Positions 45,015 through 57,464 of a DNA stretch of 64,000 nt are shown piece by piece. The notes under the pieces were generated by a model. That model was not told where the DNA came from. It saw only the letters and a list, made by a program, of their open reading frames with translations, and did not search any database. Numbering within the stretch: position 1 is the first letter of the stretch; every line of letters starts with the position of its first letter. The stretch is taken from the NCBI RefSeq assembly GCF_004664715.2, contig NC_051083.1, positions 99,291,661 to 99,355,660 of the forward strand. The letters are read 5' to 3'. Position numbers and translations under genes: made by a program. The stretch comes from Peromyscus leucopus. Lineage: Eukaryota; Chordata; Mammalia; Rodentia; Cricetidae.

Positions 45015-46235
45015 CCGTATCCTTTGCTCTACAAAAGCTTCTCAGTTTCAAGAGGTCCCATTGATTGATTGTTTGTCTCAGTGTCTGTGCTACTGGTATT
45101 ATATTTAGGAAGTGATCTCCTATGCCAATTCGTTCAAGACTACTTCCTACTTTCTCTTCTAGCAGGTTCAGAGTAGCTGGATTTATGTTGAGGTCTTTGA
45201 TCCACTTGGACTTAAGTTTTGTGCACGGAGACAGATATGGATCTATTTGCATCCTTCTACACGTTGATATCCATTTATGCCAGCACCATTTGTTGAAGAT
45301 GCTTTCTTTTTTCTATTGTACACTTTTGGCTTCTTTGTCAAAAATTATATGTCCATAGGTGTATGGGTTAATGTCAGGGTCTTCAATTCGATTCCATTGG
45401 TCCACATGTCGGTTTTTATGCCAATACCAAGCTGTTTTTATTACTGTAGCTCTATAGTAGAGCTTGAAGTCAGGGATTGTGATGCCTCCAGAAGTTGTTT
45501 TATTGTACAGGTTTCTTTTAGCTATCCTGGGTTTTTTGTTTTTCCATATGAAATTGAGTATTATTCTTTCCAGGTCTATGAAGAATTGTGTTGGTATTTT
45601 GATGGGGATTGCATTGAATCTGTAGATTGCTTTTGGTAAGATTGCCATTTTTACTATGTTAAACCTGCCTATCCATGAGCATGGGAGATCTTTGCATTTT
45701 CTGACTCTTCAATTTCTTTTTTCAAGGACTTAAAGTTCTTGTCATATAGGTCCTTCCCTTGCTTGGTTAGTGTTACCCCAAGGTATTTTATGTTATTTGT
45801 GGCTATTGTAAAGGGTGATGTATCTCTAATTGCCTTCTCAGCTTCTTTGTCCATTTTATATAGGAGGGCTACTGATTTTTTTGATTTGATCTTGTATCCT
45901 GCTATGTTGCTTAAGGTGTTTATAAGCTTTATCAATTCCTGGGTGGAATCTTTGGGGTCACTCAAGTATACTATCATGTCATCTGCAAATAGGGAAAGCT
46001 TGATTTCTTCCTTTCCAATTTGTATCCCCTTAATCTCCTTATGTTGTCTTATTGCTCTGGCTAGAACTTCAAGTACTATATTGAATAAGGATGGGGAGAG
46101 TGCACAGCCTTGCCTCGTTCCTGATTTTAGTGGAATTGCTTTGAGTTTCTCTCCATTTAATTTGATGTTGGCTGTTGGTTTGCTATATATTGCCTTTATT
46201 ATGTTTAGGTATGTCCCCCGTATTCCTGATCACTC
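45015..46235 (-). pseudogene. L1 ORF2 pseudogene, inverted 5' segment (RT to post-RT region)
   Basis: Read on the minus strand this is ORF2 from the middle of the reverse transcriptase domain onward. The frame reaches the catalytic FADD motif (DNA near 45976-45987) and continues through the YLGVTL region. Near 45670-45690 a frameshift moves the reading into a TAG. A second frame then carries [16 protein letters not shown] through the post-RT region, interrupted near 45317-45319 by TAG where the family has Trp. So at least one frameshift and one nonsense change are present, and the 5' half of ORF2 is absent. It lies inverted relative to its own 3'UTR (46236-46879), as left by twin priming. ORF2 is the L1 endonuclease/reverse transcriptase; this copy cannot make it. 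Confidence 0.93.
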
Positions 46236-46879
46236 AAAAGACTGCTGGCAATGGTCAAGAGATGGCAGGAAATGACCTACTCTGGTGATGGGATGGCCAG
46301 ACACACTGTTAGTTGTGCCATAAACCCCATCCAAGGAAGGTCTGAGGAATCTGGATGCAGACATCCACGGCTGGGCCCCTGGTGGAGCACTGGGATTCTA
46401 ATTAGTGAGAAAGAAGAGGGTTTATATGAGCGAGAATTGTTGAAGCCAAGGTTGGATAAAGCACAGGGACAAATAACCAAATGAATGGAAGCACAGGATC
46501 TATGAACCAAAGGCTGAGGGGCCCCCAACTGGATCAGGCCCCCTGAACAGGTAAGACAGTCATTTCGCTTGATCTGTTTGGGAGGCAGCTGTGTGTTGGT
46601 GCCAGGTCCTGGGCTAGTTGCATGAGTTGGCTGTTTAAATCCTGGGACCTACGCAGGGACGCTTGGCTCGGTCTGGGAGGGGGGGACTGGACCTGGCTGG
46701 ACTGAGTCTACCAGGTTGATCCCAGTCCTCGGGGGAGACCTTGATCTGGAGGAGGTGGGAATGGGGGGTGGGGTGGGGGGAGGGGGAGGGGGGGCAAGAG
46801 TGGGAGAACAGGGGAATCTGTGGCTATTATGTTGAACTAAATGATGTTGTAAATAAATTTACTTAAAAAATAAAAAAAA
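46236..46879 (+). mobile_element. 3'UTR and A-rich tail of the twin-primed L1
   Basis: AGACTGCTGGCAATGG, ACCTACTCTGGTGATGGGATGGCC, ATATGAGCGAGAATTGTTG, GCCCCCAACTGGATCAGGCCCCC, a G-rich tract at 46761-46795, and AATAAATTTACTTAAAAAATAAAAAAAAA. The target duplication with 45000-45014 follows immediately. Confidence 0.95.
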
Positions 46880-46894
46880 AGAACTAGACAGAGA

Positions 46895-47426
46895 ATTCTC
46901 AACAGAGGAAACTCAAATGGCTGAAAGACATTTAAGGAATTGCTCAACATCCCTAATTATCAGGGAAATGCAAATCAAAACAACTCTGAGATACCACCTT
47001 ACACCTGTCAGAATGGCTAAGATCAAAAACACTGAAGACAGCTTATGCTGGAGAGGATGTGGAACTAGGGGATCTCTCCTCCACTGCTGGTGGGAATGCA
47101 AGCTTGTACAACCACTTTGGAAATCAATATGGCACTTTCTTAGAAAATTGGGAATCAATCTCCCCCAAGATCCAGCTATACCACTCTTGGACATATACCC
47201 AAGGAATGCTCAATCATACCACAAGGGCACTTGCTCAGCTATGTTCATATCAGCATTGTTTGTAATAACCAAAACCTGGAAACAACCTAGACGCCCTTCA
47301 ACTGAAGAATGGATAAATAAAATGTGGTACATATACACAATGGAATACTACTCAGCCGAGGAAAACAATGACATCATGAGGTTTGCAGGCAAAGGGATGG
47401 ATCTAGAAAAAAATCATCCTGATTGA
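46895..47426 (+). pseudogene. L1 ORF2 C-terminal remnant of the host copy
   Basis: A frame of about 170 codons (46917-47426) covers the ORF2 C-terminal region: [18 protein letters not shown], the Cys-rich CWRGCG...[15 protein letters not shown] segment, [23 protein letters not shown] and [13 protein letters not shown]. Near 47407-47413 an A run one base longer than in the family shifts the frame, giving a premature TGA at about 47424. The frame is otherwise well preserved, so the copy is only moderately old. The upstream part is cut by the younger L1 at 45015-46879. The segment beyond the shift (GAGGTAACCCAGACTCAGAAAGAC) is still readable in another frame. It belongs to LINE-1 and is not a host gene. 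Confidence 0.95.
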
Positions 47427-48412
47427 GGTAACCCAGACTCAGAAAGACAAACATGGTATATACTCACTCATAGGAGGATACTAGATGTAAAGCAGGGATG
47501 AATGGACTGCTACTCACAACTCCGGGGAGGCTACCTAGAAAACAGGACCCCAAGAAAGACACAGGGATTGCCCAATGACAGAGAAATGGATGAGATCTAC
47601 AGGAACAACTTGGACGTGAGTGGGGGTAATGAAGGGCAAGGGTCGAGTGAAAGAGAGCTTAGGGGAGTGGGAGATCCCAGTTGGATCAAGAACAGAGAGG
47701 GAGAACAAGGAATAGGAGACCATGGTAAATGAAGACCACATGAGAATAGGAAGAAGCAAAGTGCTAGAGAGGCCCACAGAAATCCACAAAGATGCCCCCA
47801 CAATAGACTACTGGCAATGGTTCAGAGACAGCCCAAACTGACCTGCTCTGGTGATAGGATGGCCAAACACCCTAATTGTCAAGCTAGAAATCCCATCCAA
47901 TGACTGAGGGACCCAGATGCAGAGATCCACATCCAGGCCCCAGATGGAGCTCCAGGAGTCCAATTGGCAAGAAAGAGGAGGGTTTGTATGAGCGAGAATT
48001 GTTGAAACCAAGGTTGGATAAGGCACAGGGGCAAATAACCAAACGAATGGAAACACATGAACTATGAACCAATAGCTGAGGAGCCCCCAACTGGATCAGG
48101 CCCTCTGAATAAGTGAGACAGTTGATTAGCTTGATCTGTTTGGGAGGCATCCAGGCAGTGGGACCAGGTCCTGTACTCTTTGAAACCTGGGGCTTATACA
48201 GGGACACTTGGCTCAGCCTGGGAAGAGGGGACTGGACCTGCCTGGACTGAATCTACCAGGTTGAACTCAATCCTCAGGGGAGTCTTTGCCCTGGAGGAGA
48301 TGGGAATGGGCGGTGTGCTGGGGGAAGGCAGGGGGGTGGGAGGGGGAGAACAAGGGAATCTGTGGCTGATATGTAAAATTAAGTTAAAATAAAATGAAAA
48401 TAAAACAAAGCA
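47427..48412 (+). mobile_element. 3'UTR of the host L1
   Basis: It runs from GACAAACATGGTATATACTCACTCATAGG through TACTGGCAATGGTTCAGAGACAGCCC, GGATGGCCAAACACCC, GAGCGAGAATTGTTG and a G-rich tract at 48300-48348 to AAAATAAAATGAAAATAAAACAAAGC. Frames of 68-107 codons on either strand in it are artefacts. Confidence 0.93.
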
Positions 48413-48535
48413 AATTTACAACTCGGTCTCCCAGGAAAATACATTTACCAGCTACAGTATGTACTGTTTACACTTCTAATTATCACTGTTCTGAATGCAC
48501 ATCAGAAGACTGTGCACACAAGCACCATGAGTTGA

Positions 48536-48632
48536 GGCCTTGGAATGTAGCTCAGTTGAGTGCTTGCTAGCCTAGCATGTACAAGGCCCTGAGTTCAATT
48601 CCCAGTACCAAAACAAACAAACAAACAAAATA
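48536..48632 (+). mobile_element. ID-like SINE with (ACAA)n tail
   Basis: CCTTGGAATGTAGCTCAGTTGAGTGCTTGCTAGCCTAGCATGTACAAGGCCCTGAGTTCAATTCCCAGTACC matches the tRNA-Ala-derived ID/B1-tRNA head, followed by AAACAAACAAACAAAC. Confidence 0.8.
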
Positions 48633-48639
48633 ATTACTA

Positions 48640-51420
48640 TGTTATATAGTACCTCAGTTTCTTTGTATTTTTTTGTGTGATTCTTCTACCTATTGTCATT
48701 TTGTTATATAAAATAATCATTTTATTCATGGAATTTAATTATTTGCAAGTACATTTCATATCCTACAATCATTACTAATGTTTGATGTCTCCATATTCTA
48801 TCTAAAGGTTTAGACCATATAAAATTATCAAATGCTATGATTGCTTGTGCTAAATGAAGAAAATCATTGTTGGAATACTCATAAGATCTCCTGAACAATT
48901 ATAGCCTGAATGCTGAATGCTTTTGCCAAAAGTAGAAACTTTATAAATTTGACAGCACTATATTTTTTCTAATTTTAATGTTTTAATGTTCTATATGATA
49001 ATATGGTTATAGTTATTTGATTTGTTTTTTCCCCTCACATAATATATCCTAATTATAATTTCTCTTTTCTCTACTCCAAGTTCCTCCCCACCTCCCCTTC
49101 CATTTACCTACCTCTTTCTGTCTCTCATTTAAAAATAACAATCTTTTAAGGAATAATAGTAAGATAAAAATTAAGCAAATCTAATATATCAGAATATGAC
49201 AAAAGAAACAGAAGGGGGATAAGCACAATTGGGTGTTTCTCAAATAAACTTAATCATGTAATTTTAGTAATAGTGAAAAATTCACATTTTAGTGACTACA
49301 CAAATGAAATGAAATTAGGTAAAAGGACCAGGAAATACTCTTCCATATCATATATGCATAGTAGTGATTTTGAAGCATGGATGATGATGGACAATTGAGA
49401 GATAGTTAATCAACTTTTTGTACTAAGAATGTTTTATACTTGAAACTGCAATTCAAAACATAAACTATATAATCAGAACTTCTGCAATTATTATTGATGC
49501 TAATGGTTTATTGCAAGTGTGCATGTGACAGTATAATAGGCAGCTACTATAAACTATTAATGTTGAACTGAAAAAGGAATTCCTTAGGCATGATGATGTC
49601 ATATAAGTGGAAATTCTATGTAAAAATCCTTAGACACACTTCCCTTGCACAAGCCAACCAAAACACAAAACTCTGATAATAAAATACTGTTGGTACCCTC
49701 TTTTATCATTGATTAACAATAATATAACTCCCAAATGCAAAGGGCAGTGAAGGACTTTTTGTGGCCCACAAATGCCCTATTGCCATAGCTGGAAATCAAT
49801 CTAATGTCAACTGAATGTCCTTAGGCCTTGGGAGCTTAAGGGTGGAAATTAAATCAAGCTGACATTTGTGCCAAAATTAGGTCAACTTATTGCTTCCTCT
49901 TGTAGACAGGATTTTTTGAGGTTTCTGGGATGGGACCAATTCTCACTTTTGCTTGCAAATCAATCAGAGTCAATACTCCCCCATAGCTGATACTTGTGGG
50001 TTGCTCAGCTCATGTCTCACCTCACTGTTCTTTCTTTGAGCTAAAATGAACTTCTTTCAGTTCCATAAATGCATCATGCTTTTTCCTATTTTGCATTCTG
50101 TCAACTTCCTATTTATTCAGTGAGTTGTGTTACTTGTAACATATTTCGGGAAGCATTACTTGACTATAAATGAATGTTAGCTTCCTCTCAGAAGTAGTCA
50201 TTTGAAACACTATATGAACATACATTGCCTCATTCATCACACTGTACTTTAGTGTTTTGTTGGGAGAAACAATAAGTAAACAGCAAGATAAATATATATT
50301 ATATTTAATTAAAATATATAAAAATATATTAGTTTTCTTTTGTGACTTGAATAGGACCTGATATGTAGAAGGATATTCACTGAATTCATTTACTACATTT
50401 TATTTATTAGCTAGTAATTGTTTTTATAATATTAGAAAATGAATATAATTCAAACATAAATTTGAACAGTAGTTAAATTTTGTGCTAAGAAAACCCTCAT
50501 AAAAACATACATATTTGGCATAATATAATTATGGATCATTATGTAGTAATCTATATTTTATGTCCATATAATATTTACTTTGGGGCTTATTTATGGTTAA
50601 TGTGCATTACTTATTATTTAATGATTCATGCCATAATGGGATAATTTGTAGTAGAATTGAGAACTCAGCAATATCACTTTAGAAGAGCAAAGAGAAAAAA
50701 ATGAAACAAAGCAACCACAGAAAAACCAGCAGAGAATATTAAGTATAATATGAAAGGCCTAACAAGGTCTGTTTTTCTAAAATACTAAGCAGTATTTTAA
50801 AAATTGTATACATATTTAATATCACATTAAATATTGAGTTGCTGCCTATAAAAATCAATATTTCCATTAAATAATGAAATACACATGCTTCAAGAGGGAG
50901 AACTTAATAGAATATTTAACTAGAAACTAAGTTGTTCAATGGATAATTGCAAAGATAAACATTGTTTTAACCTGGTGAATTAATTTTCTATTTATAGCTC
51001 TCTACTATCTTAACATAGTGTCTATGCAGCATAGTCAACAATTAACACCAGGGTTCCATCCCAGGCCTACGGTGAAACATTATTCGTAATCACAAAAATT
51101 TTAAACCCATGCAACAGGCCTGGTCTTGGAACCACTAGTGGCCACAGCCTCTTAACAATTGTTACAAGGGACTAACTTTCCAAATTTTATGGAAATGTAT
51201 TTTAAAACATTCCATTTCCAGAAGACCCATCTATTTTAATTGCTCAAGTAGGTTTCTCTACCACAAGGAGAAAGTACTGGTAAGTTATTCCAAATCTTTC
51301 ATTTCCTGAAGCAGGTAATCATACTCTGAATACTACAATGCAGTTCCATTTCATTTTAGCCTTTCCAAAGTCCAAAGCTTTTAGATTATTGAAAGAATCT
51401 TAGTCTATCTGGTATAAAAT
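48640..51420. other. AT-rich stretch, mostly unassigned
   Basis: A probable old L1 3' end on the minus strand lies at about 49018-49290 (TCACATAATATATCCTAATTATAATTTC...CCCCACCTCCCC...AAAATAACAATC). The rest holds no gene or repeat that I recognise. Confidence 0.45.
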
Positions 51421-51423
51421 GGC

Positions 51424-51690
51424 TGAATTGGGGCTCAGTGGGTAAAATCCTTGCTGGGCCAACATTAGCACTTGAGTTTGGATCCCCAACTCCTGCATAA
51501 AAGCTGGAAGTGACAGCACATTTTCTGAAACCAAGGTTCTGGGAAGGAGTCAGAGACAGGCAAATCCTGGCAGGGGGGCATTCCATGTTTAGCCAGTGAG
51601 ATACCTTGTCTCAAAAAAAGTTTGGGGACAACGGAAGGGGACTCCAAACATAGTGTCTATAGGTACACATACATTTACACAGCAACACCC
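51424..51690 (+). mobile_element. B4 SINE
   Basis: GGGGCTCAGTGGGTAAAATCCTTGC, GAGTTTGGATCCCCAACTCC, AGTCAGAGACAGGCAAATCCTGG, AGCCAGTGAGATACCTTGTCTCAAAAAAAG follow the composite B4 (ID plus B1-like) order. A CA/GA microsatellite follows directly. Confidence 0.8.
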
Positions 51691-51721
51691 ACACACATAT
51701 ACATACACACACACAAACACA

Positions 51722-51779
<58 letters not shown>

Positions 51780-51795
51780 AAGAGAAAGAGAGAGG
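51690..51795. repeat. Compound microsatellite (CA)n-(GA)n
   Basis: CA-rich sequence to about 51739 changes abruptly to uninterrupted GA to about 51774 and then GAGAAA-type units. Frames crossing it on both strands are artefacts. Confidence 0.97.
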
Positions 51796-52152
51796 CTGAC
51801 CTTTGCTGTATTTTCAAGGAGAGCTTCCTGCCTTTGGACTATAACTTTAGAGTTTGCCTTTGTATACTGCCATCTTATCTAAGTATAGTGTCCTGTAACA
51901 GATGGTATTTGGCACTTGTATTAGCCTCAAGTGCTCAGAGCCATTAAAGCTGCTCACAGAGGTACAAATACAGATTATGTATTCTGTCTAACTAAAGACA
52001 GCCCTTAATGTGCTCCCCTGCCCTCAACGGCTAAAATGAGCACAGGTCTTAGCTATCCCCACTGTCAACATTCCAGACCTATATGAACTTCTCCTTTTCA
52101 GCTATTTCTATCTGATTATTGACAGGTACCTATAATTCTGATATCCTTTTGC

Positions 52153-52492
52153 AGTGAAAAACTACCCTGACAAAAACAATTTAAGGAAATAAGGGTTTGT
52201 TTTGGTTCCCACTCTGAAGGCACTGTCAATCAAGTCAGGGAAGTGAAGGCAGCAGGCCTTGGAAATGGCTAGTCACTTTCCTCTGTCAGGAAGCTGAGGC
52301 AGGTGAATGGTGTTTATCCAGCTTGTTCCTTTTTCTATAGTCCAGGACCCAAGTACATGGAATGGTGCTGCCCTATTTTAGGATGGGTCTTCATCCCTCA
52401 CTAATCAAGAAAATCCCTCATAGATCTGCCTAGAGGTGCCTCTCCTACATGATTCTAGATCCTGTCAAGTTGACAGCACTAACCATCACACC
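52153..52492 (+). mobile_element. URR1-like (hAT-Charlie) non-autonomous DNA transposon fossil
   Basis: GCAGTGAAAAACTACCCTGAC, AAGGGTTTGTTTTGG, ATCAAGTCAGGGAAGTGAAGGCAGCAGG, GGATGGGTCTTCATCCCTCACTAATCAAGAAAATCCC and GATCCTGTCAAGTTGACAGCACTAACCATCACA match a common rodent interspersed family. The name is from memory. Confidence 0.7.
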
Positions 52493-52639
52493 ATCAGCAT
52501 TAAGTCATGAAAGACTTCACCTATATAGAGACAATTTTAGATTACTGAAAATGTATTATTAATAAGTTAACTCAATCTTTAGTAAGTTTTAGAGATATTT
52601 TTATTATATATGTTTTCTGAACATTTTTGCTTGTTCTTT

Positions 52640-52749
52640 TCCAGACAGGGTTTCTCTGCTGTCCTGAAATTCACTCTGTAGACCAGGCTGGCCTTGAACT
52701 CAGAGATCTGCCCATCTGGGATTAAAGGCATAAGACATCACCTTCAAGC
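52640..52749 (-). mobile_element. B1 SINE, reverse orientation, internally shortened
   Basis: CCAGACAGGGTTTCTCTGCTGTCCTGAAATTCACTCTGTAGACCAGGCTGGCCTTGAACTC, then GATCTGCCCATCTGGGATTAAAGGCATAAGACATCACC. Relative to full B1 it lacks part near the TGTAGCTTTG core and the CCTCTGCCTCC segment. Confidence 0.9.
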
Positions 52750-53459
52750 ATTCTGAATGTGTTTTAATTAAACTAAAAATCAATACTCTTCCCCTCCTTT
52801 ACCAGCCAAAATTCCCAAACAAATGAAACACTCGGCTGAAAGGAAGGATTTTTGGGTGCGAGAGAGTTTTTATGTTTGATATAAAAAGAACTAGAATTTC
52901 CTGGTTTCGTTTTTGCCTATTCTTATGACTATTGGTACAGTATATATTTCTCCATTCTTTTATTTTCAGCCTATTTGTTTATTTGAGTCTAGAGGATGTT
53001 TCCTGTAACACTGCATTCCATTTACAGATCATCTCTTATGCTATTTTAGAAGCCCAAGTAAATTTTTCTACTAGAAAGAAAAAACTTTCTGTAAAATTAT
53101 TCCATAATCCAACTTTGCTGGTCCTTTGCTAATTTTTATATGTGTTTGTTATTGTTGTTTTGTCATTACTACATTTGTGCATTCTTTTGTGTTAGTTATT
53201 TTTCCTTTCTTTTTAGTGCACAACTGGAAATTCCAAAGTCTCTTATAAGTATTGTTATCCCTAGATCTTCTTTTTGAATTTTTGAGGAAATTTTTATTTC
53301 AACTTATATTGTTTTGTCTAATGAAATAGTAACTGACTTGGAATAAATTAGTCCTTTGAAGTGACTGGGATGGATCCTCCACTGAAATAAAATGGTAAAA
53401 TGGTCCAGGAATGAGACTATTTGTGGAGCTGTAAATCCACTCTGTTGTCTTTGGAAAAT

Positions 53460-53525
53460 CAGGAAATCATGATTTTCCTGCCTAAGCTAGAGGTATAGAC
53501 ATGAGTCACCATGCTCAGATTTAAG
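53460..53525 (-). mobile_element. B1-like scrap, reverse orientation
   Basis: TTTTCCTGCCTAAGCTAGAGGTATAGACATGAGTCACCATGCTCAG resembles the 5' end of B1 in reverse. Confidence 0.45.
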
Positions 53526-53529
53526 CACT

Positions 53530-55310
53530 TGTCTTTTCTTGGACAACTCAGAGTCATAAGTTTTCTCTTAGCAATTGTTTCCTTCAGGATCCCTCCATGA
53601 GAAGGTTGTCTCATAAAAGAAATTGTAAGTGGCCTTCTTATGCCCTACAGAAATAGTCTAGATATTATTGCTCTGTAACAATAAAAAATGTGATATTCCT
53701 CCCCTGAGACTTTGACTTTCTCTACAATAGGAGCAGTGTCTTTCCTGTATTCAAACACATATAACATAAAGATAAGGTGAGATGCATATAGGGCATTCTG
53801 TTTAAAGATTTAAAAGCCAACAGTCAAAAGCAACAAAAGGAAACTTGAATCCAATCCACTTTCTCAAAACAGTTCTCTCAAGAATAATGGTCATTTTACT
53901 TATCCTTGTTACTAAATTAATTGCTGCTTTTGATCCTTCTGATCTATGCACAAGGTTCTCAACTGACCCTGAGGCATCTAAGCTATTACCATATGAGTCA
54001 TTGGAAGTGTAATAAATATGCTTGACGCCCTTCCTCTCACCTCACTTGAGAGTTGCTGCCTCTAAAGGGAGTGTTTTTCCATAGGCAAACACAACAAATT
54101 CATTCCTAATTCAATTAGTTGAGACAAGACTAGTGAAGAGGAAAATAGAAGTCTTAAAGATGGAGCAGGACAGTTTCACTTTCATTCTTCTCAGTGAGAT
54201 GGAAGAATAGAACAAAAAAGACAGCCATGGAAAAGATTCCCACAAGAACAGAACATATTTTAAAAGCTAAACCTGGGCATGGCAGCCAGTCTCCAAACCC
54301 ATCTGCATACCAGTCACCTCCGTGAAATGTAATAACTGCCCTGTCACACATCAGCATGAAAAGCAACCTTCGAGTTTTGTGTTCTCTATTTCATTAAGCC
54401 GGTGCTGTTGGTTGGTATCAGGTGTAGGCTTGGAATGTATAAAGGAAACTGAGCACATGGGCAGAGGAAGGGGGAAGGATGACCGGGAATGTGGGAGGGA
54501 AGCTGGGGGTGATAATTGCTGTATAAAATGAGGAGAGAAGGCAGAAGCACCAGCTACATGCTGAGTTAACAACTTTCTGACTACTGTTGGCAGGGCCTAT
54601 AAGGTGTTTTGAGCTTAGATAGATACTTTTAATTGGTGTATAAATCAAAATAGCAAGTAACTTTGGCTGTTTGGATTATGTTAGCTTTGCTTTTCTGGTT
54701 TTACTAATTTGGAAATAGTTTTGTGACATATCTGTGGTTGAGAAGAAAATTTTAGGTAGGGTTTAGCTAAAAGCCAGAAAACAGAGCACTGCAACTGAAT
54801 AGGATACTTTTGACAATTAAATAAATCTATAAAAAAATACAGTGGCTGCAAAAAGAGTTTTCTTAGGGGACTATCAATGCTATGTTCCAGATAAAGATGC
54901 TTTACTAAATCTCAGGTTGTACCAACTTACTTAACAAACCTTCTATACTGTGGCATAGATTTCGGCTTCTGCACTGTATTTTTGCCTGGTCTAAGATACC
55001 TTTCTCCAGCTTTTCATACCTGACAATTCTCTTTATATTTCTCAGTATCAGTTTCTTTAAAGTGTGGTTGGTACCTGCAAGTGTTTGCTACTCACAGGTA
55101 TGCAATATTAAGAAAGTCACATAAACTCTCTGTGCCTCAATATCCTCTTGTTAAAAATGAGTATGACATCAGAATACTTGCATCTCAGTATCTAAGAGAC
55201 TACTCAAGGACACATCAAAGATACTAAGGCCCAAAGATGCTACATTCTTTATAGGAAATACTATTCTATGTGCATATTACATACACTAATTCCCATGTAT
55301 ACTTTATTTG
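53530..55310. other. Unassigned stretch
   Basis: No repeat family is recognised. A less AT-rich interval at 54150-54560 holds frames on both strands of 69-76 codons without splice support. Confidence 0.45.
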
Positions 55311-55315
55311 TTTTT

Positions 55316-55542
55316 GAAGATTTATTTTTATTTTAAGTGCATGAATGATTTGCCTGAATGTATATTTGTGCACCACATGAATGCTTGATGCCCACATAGA
55401 CTAGAATAGGGACATCGGATACTCTGAGACTAGAGTTGATGACTAGATTGTGAGGTGTCATGTGGGTGCTCACAAACAAAAGCTGGTCATCTGGAAGAGC
55501 AGCCAGTACTCTTAACTGGTGAACCATCTCTCCAGATTTCTA
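55316..55542 (-). mobile_element. B3/B2-type SINE, reverse orientation
   Basis: AAGATTTATTTTTATTTTAAGTGCATGAATG, then CATGTGGGTGCTCACAAACAAAAGCTGGTCATCTGGAAGAGCAGCCAGTACTCTTAACTGGTGAACCATCTCTCCAG is the reverse complement of a full-length B3/B2 element. Confidence 0.92.
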
Positions 55543-56089
55543 CCCCATATACTTTAAATCATCCCTAGATTATTTATGAAAACTAGTTTGATGCTGTCAC
55601 ACAATTCATGTGCATCCAGTCTAGTATTTATAAATGTAAAAATTCAAGTTATCTTAGAAACTTTTTCAAATATTTTCTGTCTTCATTTTTTTGAAAATAT
55701 GGATGCTGAGCCATGACAAGACTGTATCTGACTTAAATCAGATCTAAAAAATACAATAGCATAAAACCCTCATTGGTTACTTATGCTTGTGATTTTGGTG
55801 TTTGAGGTCTGCAAGCTTTATAGTGCTAAACATGCATTGTACAAGGAGCTACAAAGCACAGTCTGAAGTAACATTTATATCAAGTACTCTATGAGTGTTT
55901 GTCCATTTTGCCTCATCATGCTGTTATAATGTATACTGTCATTCATTCCTTGGGAATCCATTCCTCTGGACTACACTGTGGTCATTAGAGTAGCGAATAT
56001 GTTTTAGCCATCTTTGAAATCCCAGCATTTAGAATAGTAACGTACTAATTTCATGCTCAAACATGTCATTTGATTCCCTACCCAACCCT

Positions 56090-56350
56090 CTCTATGTCTC
56101 TGTTTCTGGTTGTCTCTCTCTCTGTCTCTCTGCTCTCTCTCTCTCTCTTTCTTTTTTCTCCTCTGTATGCCTGACTCCTATGCTTTCTGCTCCCCACTCT
56201 CTACCTCTTTAGTATTTGAGGGTAATGCTCCTATTTGCTCTCCTGCCACGTATCCCTACTGGGCCTTAATTTCTGGATTGCTGCTACTGGCAGATCTCTT
56301 TCATTTCTCCTGAAATGCTGCCGCCATTTCAAATAAACCTTGTTCCAAAA
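56090..56350 (+). mobile_element. Possible MaLR/LTR relic with (TC)n tract
   Basis: A CTCTCTGTCTCTC run at about 56113-56160 is followed by pyrimidine-rich text and AAATGCTGCCGCCATTTCAAATAAACCTTGTTCC with an AATAAA. This is the layout of rodent MaLR LTR ends. TG...CA ends were not defined. Confidence 0.4.
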
Positions 56351-56869
56351 TCCAGCATCACATCTCAAGCTGCCCCCTTTCTCCCAGCATTGCCAAGGCA
56401 AAACTGCTTTCATCATACTACATTATCTTGTGTTGATTTTTTATATATAATATGAAGTTCAAACTTGTGAAGATCAGAGCCTTGTATTTCTGAATTTAAA
56501 CATAATAATCCATAGTAAATTATAGCTCATCATTACATGTAAGTAATGAAAAGTAGTATTGATTGAAAATATAATCATTCTCCTTGCTTACTTCTTCTTA
56601 CCATAATGCTTTTCTAATTGTCCAATTTTTCCTGCTGCAATTCTTTTGTTCTCTTTTATATTTTACTCCCTTGCAAGTTTTTCTTTCATATTTTATCAAA
56701 GCTTTGGGCTCATTTTCTCAATCCATCTTTCTCTTCTTTGTTTTCTTGCTTTTATGAACATGGCTTATTGTAAAAAAAAAAAAAAAAAGTAATTCTTCTT
56801 CAGCCTCCTAACCCTGCAAGCCTTTGGTCGTCCTACCACACACATCAAAATAAAACAAGGTAGATACTA

Positions 56870-57300
56870 AATTGCCCATGAAGGCTTATCAACATGATTC
56901 CCTAAACATGAGCTGAATGAGGACAGTACCAACAAATATGCCAAAGTTGTCAGCGAAAGTCCAGGAGGCATGAACCTTAAACTAAGAATTACAGGCAACT
57001 AATGAATGCTGAAAGAGGGAGAAATAGTCTCACCCAGGAGAAAGTACACCAAATTTGGATTTCCAATGCCAAATGGTCAGCCCTGTAAACATACATACAA
57101 GTAACACTATACAGACTGAGCAGTTATATTTAAGAATTTACATGTAATATATGCATATAAATATGTAATAAAAATTAATGAAAAAAGAGGGCATGGATCT
57201 GAAAAAGTAAAGAAGGGCGTGTGAGAGGATTTAGAGGGAAGAAAGGGATGGGAGAAATGTTCTAATTTTATTGAAATCTTAAAATTTTTAAAATAGAGGT
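56870..57300 (+). mobile_element. Lx-type L1 3'UTR tail, plus orientation
   Basis: CCTAAACATGAGCTGAATGAGGACAG, AACTAAGAATTACAGGCAAC, CCAATGCCAAATGGTCAGCCC, CATACATACAAGTAACACTATACAGACTGAGCAG, AAAAATTAATGAAAAAAGAGGGCATGG. Old Lx tail, with a second copy directly downstream. Confidence 0.88.
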
Positions 57301-57464
57301 AAACTTCCCATTTCAGTGGTGCTTTTGGTGTTTTGTATCTGAATGTGGGTTGAGAAGGATTGTTTCAGATTTTACACAGAGGGTTGGGACAGAGAGAACG
57401 GAATGGCAGTTTCAAGAGTGCTTTAGGTAAAGGTAATTTTTTATTGGTTTAATTGGCATATGAA

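Noticed and set aside
45277..46275. Long plus-strand open frames (up to about 178 codons) opposite the inverted L1 ORF2
   Set aside because: They are antisense shadows of the L1 ORF2 text on the minus strand.
47502..48392. Several 68-107 codon frames on both strands
   Set aside because: All lie in the L1 3'UTR, which is non-coding in the family.
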